A stretch of DNA of 64,000 nucleotides from Kribbella kalugense (lineage in GTDB: Bacteria > Actinomycetota > Actinomycetes > Propionibacteriales > Kribbellaceae). The stretch spans positions 1,612,001 through 1,676,000 of the forward strand of contig NZ_SODF01000002.1 of NCBI RefSeq assembly GCF_004365875.1, given 5' to 3'. Shown here piece after piece: positions 41,908 to 50,527 of this stretch. The position numbers and the translations under genes are program-made. The notes beneath the pieces are model-generated. The model had not been told where the DNA came from. It did no database searches and saw nothing but the letters and a program-made list of their open reading frames with translations. Position 1 is the first letter of the stretch. The number at the start of each line of letters is the position of its first letter.

Positions 41908-42960
41908 ATGAAGGTTCTGAGTGTCGTCGGCGCACGGCCGCAATTCGTGAAGCTGGCTCCGGTGGCGGAGGCCTTTGCCGCCACCGAGCACCAGCACGTG
42001 ATCGTGCACACCGGGCAGCACTACGACAAGAACATGTCCGATGTGTTCTTCGCCGACCTGCGCATCCCGGCCCCGGACGTCCACCTGGGCGTCGGGTCCG
42101 GCAGCCACGGGGTCCAGACCGGCGCGATGCTGGCCGCGATGGACGCGGTACTGGACGAGCACAAGCCGGACTGGGTGCTGGTCTACGGCGACACCAACTC
42201 GACGCTCGCCGGGACGCTGTCGGCAGTCAAGATGCACCTGCCGGTGGCGCACCTGGAGGCCGGGCTGCGCTCGTTCAACCGGCTGATGCCGGAAGAGCAC
42301 AACCGGGTACTCACGGACCACGCCGCGGATCTCCTGCTGGCCCCGACCGAGGTGGCGATGGGCCACCTCGCGAACGAGGGCCTGAAGGACAGGTCGCGGC
42401 TGGTCGGCGACGTGATGACCGATGTCTGCTTCCGGGTCCGCGACGCGGTCCAGGACAAGCAGCTGGACCTGCCGTTCAACCGCGGCGAGTACGTCGTCTC
42501 GACCATTCACCGGGCCGAGAACACCGACGACCCGGCCCGGCTGGCCGCGATCGTCGACGGTCTCGGCGCGACCGGTACTCCGGTGCTGCTGCTCGCCCAC
42601 CCGCGCCTGGTCGCGAAGTGCGCCGAGCACGGCATCAAGCTGGAGCGTCCGGACGGTTCGCTGCACGTCCGGGAGCCGCTGGCGTACCCGGAGATGGTCG
42701 CGGCCGTCCTCGGTTCGGCCGGCGTGGTGACCGACTCCGGCGGTCTCCAGAAGGAGGCCTTCCTGCTCGGCCGGGTGTGCACGACGCTGCGCACCGAGAC
42801 CGAATGGGTCGAGACGTTGGAGGGCGGATGGAACGTTCTGACATCCGACGTGAGTAAGCTGCCGGAGTTGGCCGCACGGCCGGCTCCCTCGGGGGACCGC
42901 CCAATGCCCTACGGGGACGGACACGCTGCGGAGCGTGTCGTCTCCACTCTCGCGGAGTAA
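41908..42960 (+). CDS. wecB: UDP-N-acetylglucosamine 2-epimerase family (WecB/WbpI-like)
   Basis: A 350-residue non-hydrolysing 2-epimerase. MKVLSVVGARPQFVKLAPV begins the family, followed by HTGQHYDKNMSDVFF, VYGDTNSTLAG, LEAGLRSFNRLMPEEHNR and VVTDSGGLQKEAFLLG. In this context it more likely converts UDP-GlcNAc3NAcA to UDP-ManNAc3NAcA (WbpI role) than UDP-GlcNAc to UDP-ManNAc, but sequence alone cannot decide. ATG 41908 has GGGGAG upstream; the longer open frame to the left overlaps the dehydrogenase gene and is not used. Confidence 0.92.
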   Translation: MKVLSVVGARPQFVKLAPVAEAFAATEHQHVIVHTGQHYDKNMSDVFFADLRIPAPDVHLGVGSGSHGVQTGAMLAAMDAVLDEHKPDWVLVYGDTNSTLAGTLSAVKMHLPVAHLEAGLRSFNRLMPEEHNRVLTDHAADLLLAPTEVAMGHLANEGLKDRSRLVGDVMTDVCFRVRDAVQDKQLDLPFNRGEYVVSTIHRAENTDDPARLAAIVDGLGATGTPVLLLAHPRLVAKCAEHGIKLERPDGSLHVREPLAYPEMVAAVLGSAGVVTDSGGLQKEAFLLGRVCTTLRTETEWVETLEGGWNVLTSDVSKLPELAARPAPSGDRPMPYGDGHAAERVVSTLAE

Positions 42961-42964
42961 CTAC

Positions 42965-44170
42965 ATGACGAAGGCCGCCGAAGAGAACCAGACGTCGACC
43001 CAGGAAGTAGCTGGGTCGACCGATGTCGGGACCCCACCGCCCGGCGCGCCTGTCAGTGCCTTCCCGGGCGAGTCCGGCGCACCGCCGGCCCGCGCCGCGG
43101 GACGGCTGCCACGAGTCGAGTCGCTCACCGGCCTTCGCTGGTGGGCGGCCTTCTTCGTGTTCTGCCATCACATGACCAACCTGGCGCCGCTGCCGATCTT
43201 CGACTTCCTGAAGTACGGCACCTCCGGCGTCACGTTCTTCTTCGTGCTGTCCGGTTTCGTGCTCACCTGGTCGGCCCAGAAGGGCACCAAGATCCGGACG
43301 TTCTACCGGCGCCGGTTCGCCCGGATCTTCCCGCTGTACTTCCTCACCCTGATCGCGGCGTTCTTCGTCTTCTACCGGGTCGACCCGCCGGCCGGGATGT
43401 CCTGGATCAAGCCGATCTCGATCGGCGTGCTGGTGCTGTCGGCGTTCCTGCTGCACGGCTGGTCGAACAACCCGACCATCCTGTACGGCGGTAACCCGGC
43501 CGGCTGGACGCTGTCGGTCGAGGCGTTCTTCTACGCGTACTTCCCGTTCGTCTGGCGGGCCACGCAGCGGCTGAAGACGGCCGGCGGCCTGATCCTGTGC
43601 GTTTCGGTGATCGTGGTCGGCGGGGCGTACCGGCTGGCGTTGTTCCACTACAAGGACGTCGTACCGATCCTGCCGCAGCCGGTGCTGCACTCGGTGGCGT
43701 TCCTGTTCGGTATCGGCCTGGCGATCGCGCTGCGGTCCGGCTGGAAGCCGCGGATCCCGGTGTGGTTCGCGTTCCTGGTCACCGGCGGCGGCCTGTACGT
43801 GCTCTGGTACTCCGGTTCACACCCGGCCAACTTCCCCGGCGCGGTCACGATGGGCCTGTGCCAGAAGGAAATCCTCACGTTCCTGTATGGCTTCCTGATC
43901 CTCGCGGTGGCGGCCCGGGACATCCGCGGCGGCCGGTCGTTCCTGCGCAGCAAGCCGATGGTCGCGCTCGGCCAGTGGTCGTACGCCTTCTACCTGACGC
44001 ACGCCACCATCCTGTACGCGATCAAGGAGCAGCATGGCGTGGCCGGCCCGATCGGCTGGTCCAACCTGACCTGGTACGCCGGTGTGCTGGTCATCTCGAT
44101 CTTCGCCGCAGGCGTGCTCTACAAGTTCGTCGAGCACCCGCTGGAACGGAAGCTCCGAGGCCCCCGATGA
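42965..44170 (+). CDS. Membrane acyltransferase (acyltransferase 3 / OafA family)
   Basis: A 401-residue multi-pass membrane protein that would O-acetylate or otherwise acylate the polysaccharide or its lipid-linked precursor. After a 55-residue disordered N-terminus, SLTGLRWWAAFFVFCHH contains the family's R and catalytic His positions, and GVTFFFVLSGFVL and RFARIFPLYF are the hallmark motifs. About ten transmembrane helices follow, ending in a basic tail. ATG 42965 is chosen. It lies between the epimerase and the UDP-sugar 6-dehydrogenase in the operon. Confidence 0.9.
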   Translation: MTKAAEENQTSTQEVAGSTDVGTPPPGAPVSAFPGESGAPPARAAGRLPRVESLTGLRWWAAFFVFCHHMTNLAPLPIFDFLKYGTSGVTFFFVLSGFVLTWSAQKGTKIRTFYRRRFARIFPLYFLTLIAAFFVFYRVDPPAGMSWIKPISIGVLVLSAFLLHGWSNNPTILYGGNPAGWTLSVEAFFYAYFPFVWRATQRLKTAGGLILCVSVIVVGGAYRLALFHYKDVVPILPQPVLHSVAFLFGIGLAIALRSGWKPRIPVWFAFLVTGGGLYVLWYSGSHPANFPGAVTMGLCQKEILTFLYGFLILAVAARDIRGGRSFLRSKPMVALGQWSYAFYLTHATILYAIKEQHGVAGPIGWSNLTWYAGVLVISIFAAGVLYKFVEHPLERKLRGPR

Positions 44171-44198
44171 AGAAGAATCACTACCTAGTGGAGAACCT

Positions 44199-45500
44199 GT
44201 GCGTGTCAGTGTTGTTGCCTTAGGCAAGATCGGACTGCCGTTGGCGGTCCAGTTCGCGGCCAAGGGCCATCAGGTCGTCGGCGTCGACATCAACCAGAAG
44301 TTCGTCGACCTGGTGAACGCCGGTCAGGAGCCGTTCCCGGGTGAGGCCCACCTGCAGGAGCTGCTCGCCGAGACCGTGGCCGACGGCCGCCTGCGGGCGA
44401 CCACGGACTACGCGGACGCGATCCCGAACAGCGACGCGGTCGTCGTGGTCGTGCCGCTGTTCGTGGACGAGAAGACCGGCGAGCCCGAGTTCGGCTGGAT
44501 GGAGAGCGCGACCCGCTCGCTGTCCGAGCACCTCAGCCCTGGCACCCTGGTCAGCTACGAGACCACCCTGCCGGTCGGCACCACCCGGAACCGGTGGAAG
44601 CCGATGATCGAGGAGATCTCCGGTCTGACCGAGGGCACCGACTTCCACCTGGTGTTCTCGCCGGAGCGGGTGCTCACCGGCCGCGTCTTCGCGGACCTGC
44701 GCAAGTACCCGAAGCTGGTCGGCGGTCTGTCCGAGGAGGGCGCCAAGCGTGCCATCGCCTTCTACGAGGCGGTGCTGGACTTCGACGAGCGTCCCGACCT
44801 GCCGCGCGCGAACGGCGTCTGGGACCTCGGTTCGGCCGAGGCGTCCGAGCTGGCGAAGCTGGCCGAGACGACGTACCGCGACGTGAACATCGGCCTGGCG
44901 AACCAGTTCGCCCGGTTCGCCGGCCAGAACGGTATCGACGTACACGCCGTGATCGAGGCGTCGAACTCGCAGCCGTACAGCCACATCCACCGGCCCGGTA
45001 TCGCGGTCGGCGGGCACTGCATCCCGGTCTACCCGCGGCTGTACCTGTGGACCGACCCGGAGGCAACCGTTGTCCGGGCCGCCCGCGAGGCGAACGCCGC
45101 CATGCCCGACTACACCATCGGCCTGCTCGAGGGCGCCTTCGGCGACCTGAAGGGCGCGAAGGTGGTCGTGCTCGGCGCGGCGTACCGTGGTGGGGTGAAG
45201 GAGACGGCGTTCTCCGGAGTCTTCCCGGCCGTCGAGGCGCTGAAGGCGCGCGGCGCCGAGGTGTCCGTGCACGACCCGCTGTACACCGACGAGGAGCTCC
45301 AGGGTCTCGGCTTCACGCCGTACACGCTGGGTACTCCGGTCGACGCGGCGGTGCTGCAGGCGGACCACGCGGAGTACGCGCAGCTGACCCCGGCCGAGCT
45401 GCCGGGCGTGAAGGTGCTCGTCGACGGTCGCGACCGCACCGACCCGGCTCGCTGGGCCGGCGTGCGTCGGATTGTGATCGGAAGGTCGGTCAGCCAGTGA
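44199..45500 (+). CDS. Nucleotide-sugar 6-dehydrogenase (WbpA/WecC-like)
   Basis: A 433-residue UDP-glucose/UDP-GlcNAc/UDP-ManNAc dehydrogenase-type enzyme, making the uronic acid by two NAD-dependent steps. VVALGKIGLPLAVQFAAKGH is the Rossmann motif. SPERVLTGRVFADLRKYPKLVGG, LAKLAETTYRDVNIGLANQFA and GGHCIPVYP with the catalytic Cys are present. It most likely supplies UDP-GlcNAcA to the WbpB-like enzyme, completing the pathway. GTG 44199 follows GTGGAGAACC, and a longer open frame upstream runs into the acyltransferase gene. It overlaps the next gene by 4 bp. Confidence 0.92.
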   Translation: MRVSVVALGKIGLPLAVQFAAKGHQVVGVDINQKFVDLVNAGQEPFPGEAHLQELLAETVADGRLRATTDYADAIPNSDAVVVVVPLFVDEKTGEPEFGWMESATRSLSEHLSPGTLVSYETTLPVGTTRNRWKPMIEEISGLTEGTDFHLVFSPERVLTGRVFADLRKYPKLVGGLSEEGAKRAIAFYEAVLDFDERPDLPRANGVWDLGSAEASELAKLAETTYRDVNIGLANQFARFAGQNGIDVHAVIEASNSQPYSHIHRPGIAVGGHCIPVYPRLYLWTDPEATVVRAAREANAAMPDYTIGLLEGAFGDLKGAKVVVLGAAYRGGVKETAFSGVFPAVEALKARGAEVSVHDPLYTDEELQGLGFTPYTLGTPVDAAVLQADHAEYAQLTPAELPGVKVLVDGRDRTDPARWAGVRRIVIGRSVSQ

Positions 45501-48142
45501 CAACTGCCGACCTTCGGGTCGTGATGATGGTCGCCAATGACGTCACCAACGACAGTAGGGTCCGCAAGGAGGCCGCAGCACTGGCCGAGACCGGAGCAGA
45601 GGTAACTGTGCTCGGTGTCTCGGCCAGCGGCCTGCCGTCGAGGGAGATGCTCGACGGTGCGCTGATCGTCCGGGTGGCGGTGCCCTTCGCACTGCGTGAG
45701 GAACGGAAACGAAGCCGCACGGCGCGCCGGAACTGGCGGCCGCCGCTGGTGGGTTACAGGTACCGCGCGACCTATGTGGCGCGGAGCGAGCGGGTCGCGG
45801 CCGAGCTGAAGGAGCTCAAGGCCGACTCCGGGCACGCGATCGCGCGGGCCAAGGCGGGCCAGGGAAATCCGCTCAAGTTCAAGGCCGGCGTCGCCACCCG
45901 GCTGGTCCGGCGGGCGCGCTGGAAGGCCGCCGAGCGGGCGGCATGGGTTCGCAAGGGTGTCGGCAACAAGGCCGACGCGCCGTTCAAGTTCAGCTGGCGC
46001 GCGTACGACGGTGTGCTGCACCGGCTGCCGTGGCCGGCGCCGTGGCGCAAGCTGCACCCCGAGGCGCTGGACCTGGAGGTCGCGTTCGGCGACCTGATCG
46101 ACCGCCTCGAGCCGGACGTCGTGCACGCCCACGACATGCACGTGATCGGTGTCGCGACCCGCGCCGCCGGCCGCGCGAAGCTGCGCGGCCGCACGCTGAA
46201 GGTCGTTTACGACGCGCACGAGTACGTTGCCGGCCTGTCGCAGTACGGCGCGCGTACCCGGCGCTCGATCGCGGCCTGGGCCAACCACGAGCGCGAGTAC
46301 ATCGGTGACGTTGACCGGGTGGTCACCGTCAGCCCGGCGATCGCGTCCCGGCTGCAGGCCGAGCACAAGCTCAAGCTGAAGCCGACCGTGGTGATGAACA
46401 CGCCGAACCCTGCTGACGTGTCGGTCGAGGTGTCCGACATCCGCAGTCAGATCGGTCTGGCTCCCGACGTACCGCTGCTGGTTTACAGCGGTGGCGTGAC
46501 GCGGGCGCGTGGCGTTCACACCGCAGTACAGGCGCTGGTCGACCTGCCCGATGTGCACCTGGCTGTCGTCTGTGTGCCGGGTGTCGCGACCGACGCGGTC
46601 CGTGCCCTGCAGACGCAGGCGATCCAGCTAGGCGTCGACAACCGGCTGCACTGCCTGGAGCCGGTGAAGCCGGACGAGGTGGTCGCGTTCCTGCGGACCG
46701 CCGACGTCGGCCTGATCCCGATCCTGCGCTACCCGAGTCACGAGATGGCGCTGCCGAACAAGCTGTTCGAGTACGCCTTCGCCGGTCTGCCGGTAGTAGT
46801 GAGCGACATGCCGAGCATGAAGGAGTTCGTCGACCGGACCGGGATCGGCGAGGTCTTCACGGCCGAGGACACCGCGGACCTCGCGGCCAAGGTACGCACG
46901 GTGCTCGCGGACCTGGACAGCTACCGCGAGCGGGTCGTGGACCCGGTGTACCAGCAGGAGGTGTCCTGGTCCGGCCAGGCGGCCAACCTGCGCGCTCTGT
47001 ACGGCGAGCTCACCGGGCGTCAGCTGGAGGTCGTCCGCCCGGGCGGGCCGGTCGAGAAGAAGCAGCCGCATCTGCTGATCGGTCCGGTCAACAGTGCCGG
47101 GCAGGCCTGGCTGTGGGCGACCGCGGTCGAGCGCGAGGTGCCGGACGTCAAGGTCGAATCGCTGACCACGGGCAGCGGCATGTTCGACTTCAAGGTGCAC
47201 CGCACCGGGACCTACAAGCAGTACCGGACCGACCTGCGCTGGCAGCTCGAGCTGACCGCGTACGCGTTGCGCGAGGTCACGCACGTGCTGTTCGAGGCGG
47301 GGCGGCCGATGTTCGGTCAGCTGCGCGGGCAGATGTGGACCACCGACGTACCGATCCTCGAGCAGGCCGGGATCAAGCACGGCGTGCTGTTCCACGGCTC
47401 GGAGATTCGCGACCCGGCCCTGCACCGGGCGCGCTACCGGTACTCCCCGTTCCGCGACCCCGAGGACGAGCTGACCCAGCGGCTGCAGTCCGGCAACGAC
47501 AACATGCGCCGGCACCTGCAGGGCTACGACGGCCCGGTCTACGTGACCACGCCGGACCTGTTGGAGTTCGTCGAGAACGGCATCTGGATCCCGCTGGCGG
47601 TCGACGTCGAGGGCTTCGCGTCGAACCGGCCGGTGCTCGAGCGCGAGGTTCCGGTGGTGCTGCACGCACCGTCGGCCAGTGCACTCAAGGGCTCGGCGTA
47701 CGTCGACCCGGTGCTGACCGATCTGGAAGCGCGCGGCCTGATCACGTACCAGCGGGTGCAGGGCGTGCCGCACGCGGAGCTGGCCGAGATGGTGAAGGAC
47801 GCCGACATCGTCGTCGACCAGATGCTGCTCGGCTCGTACGGCGTCTTCGCCTGCGAGGCGATGGCGGCCGGCCGGGTCACCGTCGGCCACATCGCGGACC
47901 CGGTCCGGGACCTGCTGCCGACCGATCTGCCGATTGCCGAGGCGACGCCGGACGACCTGTCGGAGGTGATCGAGCGGCTGGTCGCCGAGCGCGACTCGGC
48001 CCGGAAGATCGCCGACGCCGGCCCCGGCTACGTCCGGGACCTGCACGACGGGCACCGGTCGGTCGAGGTATTGCTGCCGTTCCTGAAGAACGAGCTCGGC
48101 CCCAGGCTCAGCGCCGACGAGACCGAGGCCGGCGGCAAATAG
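45497..48142 (+). CDS. Fused two-domain glycosyltransferase
   Basis: An 881-residue protein. Residues 1-515 are a GT4-type enzyme (VVMMVANDVTNDSRVRKEAAAL; AHDMHVIGVATRAAG; YDAHEYVAGLSQYGARTRRSI; LPNKLFEYAFAGLPVVVSDMP). An extra basic helical insert lies near 70-160. Residues 525-881 form a second GT-B-like unit (LLIGPVNSAGQAWLWATAV) homologous to the stand-alone protein at 38007-39206. Two linked activities on the same polymer are inferred, possibly addition of a disaccharide unit. GTG 45497 overlaps the dehydrogenase stop (GTGA). Confidence 0.87.
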   Translation: MTTADLRVVMMVANDVTNDSRVRKEAAALAETGAEVTVLGVSASGLPSREMLDGALIVRVAVPFALREERKRSRTARRNWRPPLVGYRYRATYVARSERVAAELKELKADSGHAIARAKAGQGNPLKFKAGVATRLVRRARWKAAERAAWVRKGVGNKADAPFKFSWRAYDGVLHRLPWPAPWRKLHPEALDLEVAFGDLIDRLEPDVVHAHDMHVIGVATRAAGRAKLRGRTLKVVYDAHEYVAGLSQYGARTRRSIAAWANHEREYIGDVDRVVTVSPAIASRLQAEHKLKLKPTVVMNTPNPADVSVEVSDIRSQIGLAPDVPLLVYSGGVTRARGVHTAVQALVDLPDVHLAVVCVPGVATDAVRALQTQAIQLGVDNRLHCLEPVKPDEVVAFLRTADVGLIPILRYPSHEMALPNKLFEYAFAGLPVVVSDMPSMKEFVDRTGIGEVFTAEDTADLAAKVRTVLADLDSYRERVVDPVYQQEVSWSGQAANLRALYGELTGRQLEVVRPGGPVEKKQPHLLIGPVNSAGQAWLWATAVEREVPDVKVESLTTGSGMFDFKVHRTGTYKQYRTDLRWQLELTAYALREVTHVLFEAGRPMFGQLRGQMWTTDVPILEQAGIKHGVLFHGSEIRDPALHRARYRYSPFRDPEDELTQRLQSGNDNMRRHLQGYDGPVYVTTPDLLEFVENGIWIPLAVDVEGFASNRPVLEREVPVVLHAPSASALKGSAYVDPVLTDLEARGLITYQRVQGVPHAELAEMVKDADIVVDQMLLGSYGVFACEAMAAGRVTVGHIADPVRDLLPTDLPIAEATPDDLSEVIERLVAERDSARKIADAGPGYVRDLHDGHRSVEVLLPFLKNELGPRLSADETEAGGK

Positions 48143-49294
48143 GTGCGGATTCTGATGATCGCGCAGTCTCCGATCGCCGGGGACTCGCGGATCCTGCGGG
48201 AGGCCACGGCGCTGGCCGCGGCCGGCCACACGCTGCACGTGATCGGCCGCGATGTCCCGGACGGCTTTGAAGTCGGACCGGGCGTCACAGTCGAGTCGGT
48301 CTCCCGCTCTTCCGGTCTACGGGCCGGGAACGGCGGTCTCGCGGTCGGGCACGGTCAGAACGGGCCGAAGGTGCTGGTGCAGCGCTTTGGCCGATGGCTG
48401 CTGTTGCCGGAGCACCGGAACCGGACCGAGAAGCATTGGCGGACCGCGGCGGCTCCTCGAGTCGCTGCCGCTGGCCCGTTCGATGCGGTGCATGCGCACG
48501 ACTTCAACACGTTGGAGCTCGCTGCGGAGTACGCCGAGAAGTGGTCGGCTTCGCTGGTGTACGACACCCACGAGCTGTGGTTCGACCGGGCGCTGCCGGG
48601 GCGGCCGACGCCGTTGTGGCGGGCGCGCGGGCGGCGGTCCGAGGTCACGCTGGCCTCTAAGGCGCGGGTCGTCATCACGGTGTCGGACGGGATCGCGGAG
48701 CGGTTGCGGTCGCGTGGACTGGCCGACGTACGCGTCGTACGGAATACGTTCCCGCGGGCGGACGACGTACCGCCGGCGCCGGATCGGCCGGAGGGACTTC
48801 TGTACGCCGGTCGCATCGGGGCCGGACGGGATCTGCCGACTGTGGTCGCGGCGGCTCGGCAGTTGGCGCCGTTCCGGACGGTGCTGATGGGGTCGGTGGA
48901 TCCCAACTATCGGTTGGATCTGGGCCCGGTGGAGACCGTCGCGGAACGCTCGATCGACGAGGTCGACGACACGCTCCGGACGTACGGGATCTCGCTGGTG
49001 ACGCTGACCAACACCTGCGAGAACCACCGCTTGGCCCTTCCGAACAAGCTCTTCCATGCGGTCCGCGCCGGCGTACCGGTCGTCGCGGCCGATCTTCCCG
49101 AGCTGCGCGCCGTCGTCACGCAGTACAAGCTCGGCGGCTTGTATGAGCCCGGCAACCCGCAGTCGCTGACTACCGCGGTCCGCACGGTGATCGAGAACTA
49201 CAGCACCTACACCGACGGAGTCCGCGCGGCCGCCGCCGAGCTCAACTGGGAACACGACGCCGCCACCCTCGTCGCCGCCTACTCAACCCTCTGA
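48143..49294 (+). CDS. Glycosyltransferase (GT4-like)
   Basis: A 383-residue enzyme related to the first domain of its upstream neighbour: ILMIAQSPIAGDSRILREATAL, VHAHDFNTLELAAEYAE, VYDTHELWFDRALPG and LPNKLFHAVRAGVPVVAADLPEL. It lacks the basic insert of the fused protein. GTG 48143 begins directly after the previous stop with no gap. It is the last gene of the polysaccharide operon. Its C-terminus ends LVAAYSTL. Confidence 0.87.
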   Translation: MRILMIAQSPIAGDSRILREATALAAAGHTLHVIGRDVPDGFEVGPGVTVESVSRSSGLRAGNGGLAVGHGQNGPKVLVQRFGRWLLLPEHRNRTEKHWRTAAAPRVAAAGPFDAVHAHDFNTLELAAEYAEKWSASLVYDTHELWFDRALPGRPTPLWRARGRRSEVTLASKARVVITVSDGIAERLRSRGLADVRVVRNTFPRADDVPPAPDRPEGLLYAGRIGAGRDLPTVVAAARQLAPFRTVLMGSVDPNYRLDLGPVETVAERSIDEVDDTLRTYGISLVTLTNTCENHRLALPNKLFHAVRAGVPVVAADLPELRAVVTQYKLGGLYEPGNPQSLTTAVRTVIENYSTYTDGVRAAAAELNWEHDAATLVAAYSTL

Positions 49295-49351
49295 ACCCAG
49301 GTCCGCAACCTTTCGAGGCTGCGATGCATCAAGCTGGGTGAGGGGGACGCC

Positions 49352-50272
49352 ATGAAGCGATGGGTGACAGCTTTGGCCGGGGGTGCGGCGCTTGCCGCGG
49401 CCGGGGTAGTACCGACGAACGCACAAGCAGCCGGGAGCACCGCAGCAGCGGTCTGCAATATCCAGCTGGGATCGGTGACGGCGACCGGTCTGCAGACGAG
49501 TCGGACGGTGATCGCGAACATCCCGCCGACGGTTGAGCCGTACGCCCAGGGCCTCGCGGTCTTCCAGCCCGGGCAGGTCCGGCTCAGCTCGCGGCTGACG
49601 TCTGAGCCAGGGCCTGGAGGCGACGACCGCTTCGCGTACGTCGTCATCGGCGACGGGCTCTACTACAGCGGCTACCGCACCACCATGACCGGCGGCCTCG
49701 ACCCTGAGAACCCGCCGGGACTCGGCCGGATCGGCGGCGGCTGGACCAACTTCACCGCGATCGAGCTCGCCGACTACGCAAGCTACCCGGACGGCCGAAT
49801 CAGCCGCACCGCGTTCTACGGACTGCGCAACGACGGCGTCCTGTTCCGCTGGAATGTGGTGAACCGCGGCCTGCGGGCCAGCGGCTCGTACCTGGGCTTC
49901 GCGTCGGTCAAGTCGATGGCGCTGATCGCGAAGACGCCGACGTACGACACCTTCCTGGCCAACACCCGCGGCGGTGCGCTGTACACGATCCGGATTCCCT
50001 CGGCATCGCCGATGAAGCCGATCGTGACACCGGTCCGAACGCGTACCTGGCAGGGGTTCGAGACGCTGTCGGCGATGGCGTGCGGCAAGAACGGCACGCT
50101 GCTGATGGGGATCGACAAGGACACCAAGACCGCCAACCTGTACGCCGTCGGTCACGCGAACGGTCTGTCCACGGTGATCCAGTCCCGGGGCGTAGTCCCC
50201 GGAACGTTCGACGACCCGGTCTACTTCCGCTGGGCGCCGATCTCGCTCTTCGACGTCGCCAACGGCGACTGA
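49352..50272 (+). CDS. Secreted beta-propeller/tachylectin-like protein
   Basis: A 306-residue exported protein. MKRWVTALAGGAALAAAGVVP... is a Sec signal peptide with likely cleavage after NAQA (about residue 26). The mature part shows repeated blades with GGGWTNFTAIELADY, AFYGLRNDGVLFRWNV and DTFLANTRGGALYTIRI, the look of tachylectin-type propellers that bind sugars. A paired Cys (about 35 and 249) could form a disulfide. It may bind the polymer made upstream, but that is only suggested by position. Transcription may be separate. Confidence 0.65.
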   Translation: MKRWVTALAGGAALAAAGVVPTNAQAAGSTAAAVCNIQLGSVTATGLQTSRTVIANIPPTVEPYAQGLAVFQPGQVRLSSRLTSEPGPGGDDRFAYVVIGDGLYYSGYRTTMTGGLDPENPPGLGRIGGGWTNFTAIELADYASYPDGRISRTAFYGLRNDGVLFRWNVVNRGLRASGSYLGFASVKSMALIAKTPTYDTFLANTRGGALYTIRIPSASPMKPIVTPVRTRTWQGFETLSAMACGKNGTLLMGIDKDTKTANLYAVGHANGLSTVIQSRGVVPGTFDDPVYFRWAPISLFDVANGD

Positions 50273-50527
50273 TCGACGGGACCGAGCTGGCCGACAGCTT
50301 CCCGGGGCCGAGGCGAAGCGGCGTGGGTGGGAGCTGGTCCAGGTCGTCCCGGATCTGAGCCAAATCAAGCCGGACGACCCGGTTACGGTCGCGACGCTGA
50401 ACGACGTACCGCAGGCTGATCTGCTGGTTGTGAGTGGAGCCGAGGATTGGCCGGCCGATGTGGCTGCGGCGGTCGGCCCGATCGGGGGCTCGGCCCGTCG
50501 GCTGTACGCCGCTTGGAACACGACCAT
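50273..50527 (+). pseudogene. Possible coding remnant between the propeller gene and the NAD kinase-like gene
   Basis: Frame 50319-50579 reads as plausible protein (WELVQVVPDLSQIKPDD, ADLLVVSGAEDWPADVAAAV) but has no start codon at a usable place and runs antisense into the kinase gene. A neighbouring frame just upstream (TELADSFPG) would join it through one frameshift near 50305. This looks like a decayed gene fragment. The family is not recognised. Confidence 0.3.

Noticed and set aside
44594..45496. 5' extension of the fused glycosyltransferase frame over the dehydrogenase gene
   Set aside because: The first 301 codons are a low-complexity shadow; homology begins at GTG 45497, which overlaps the previous stop.
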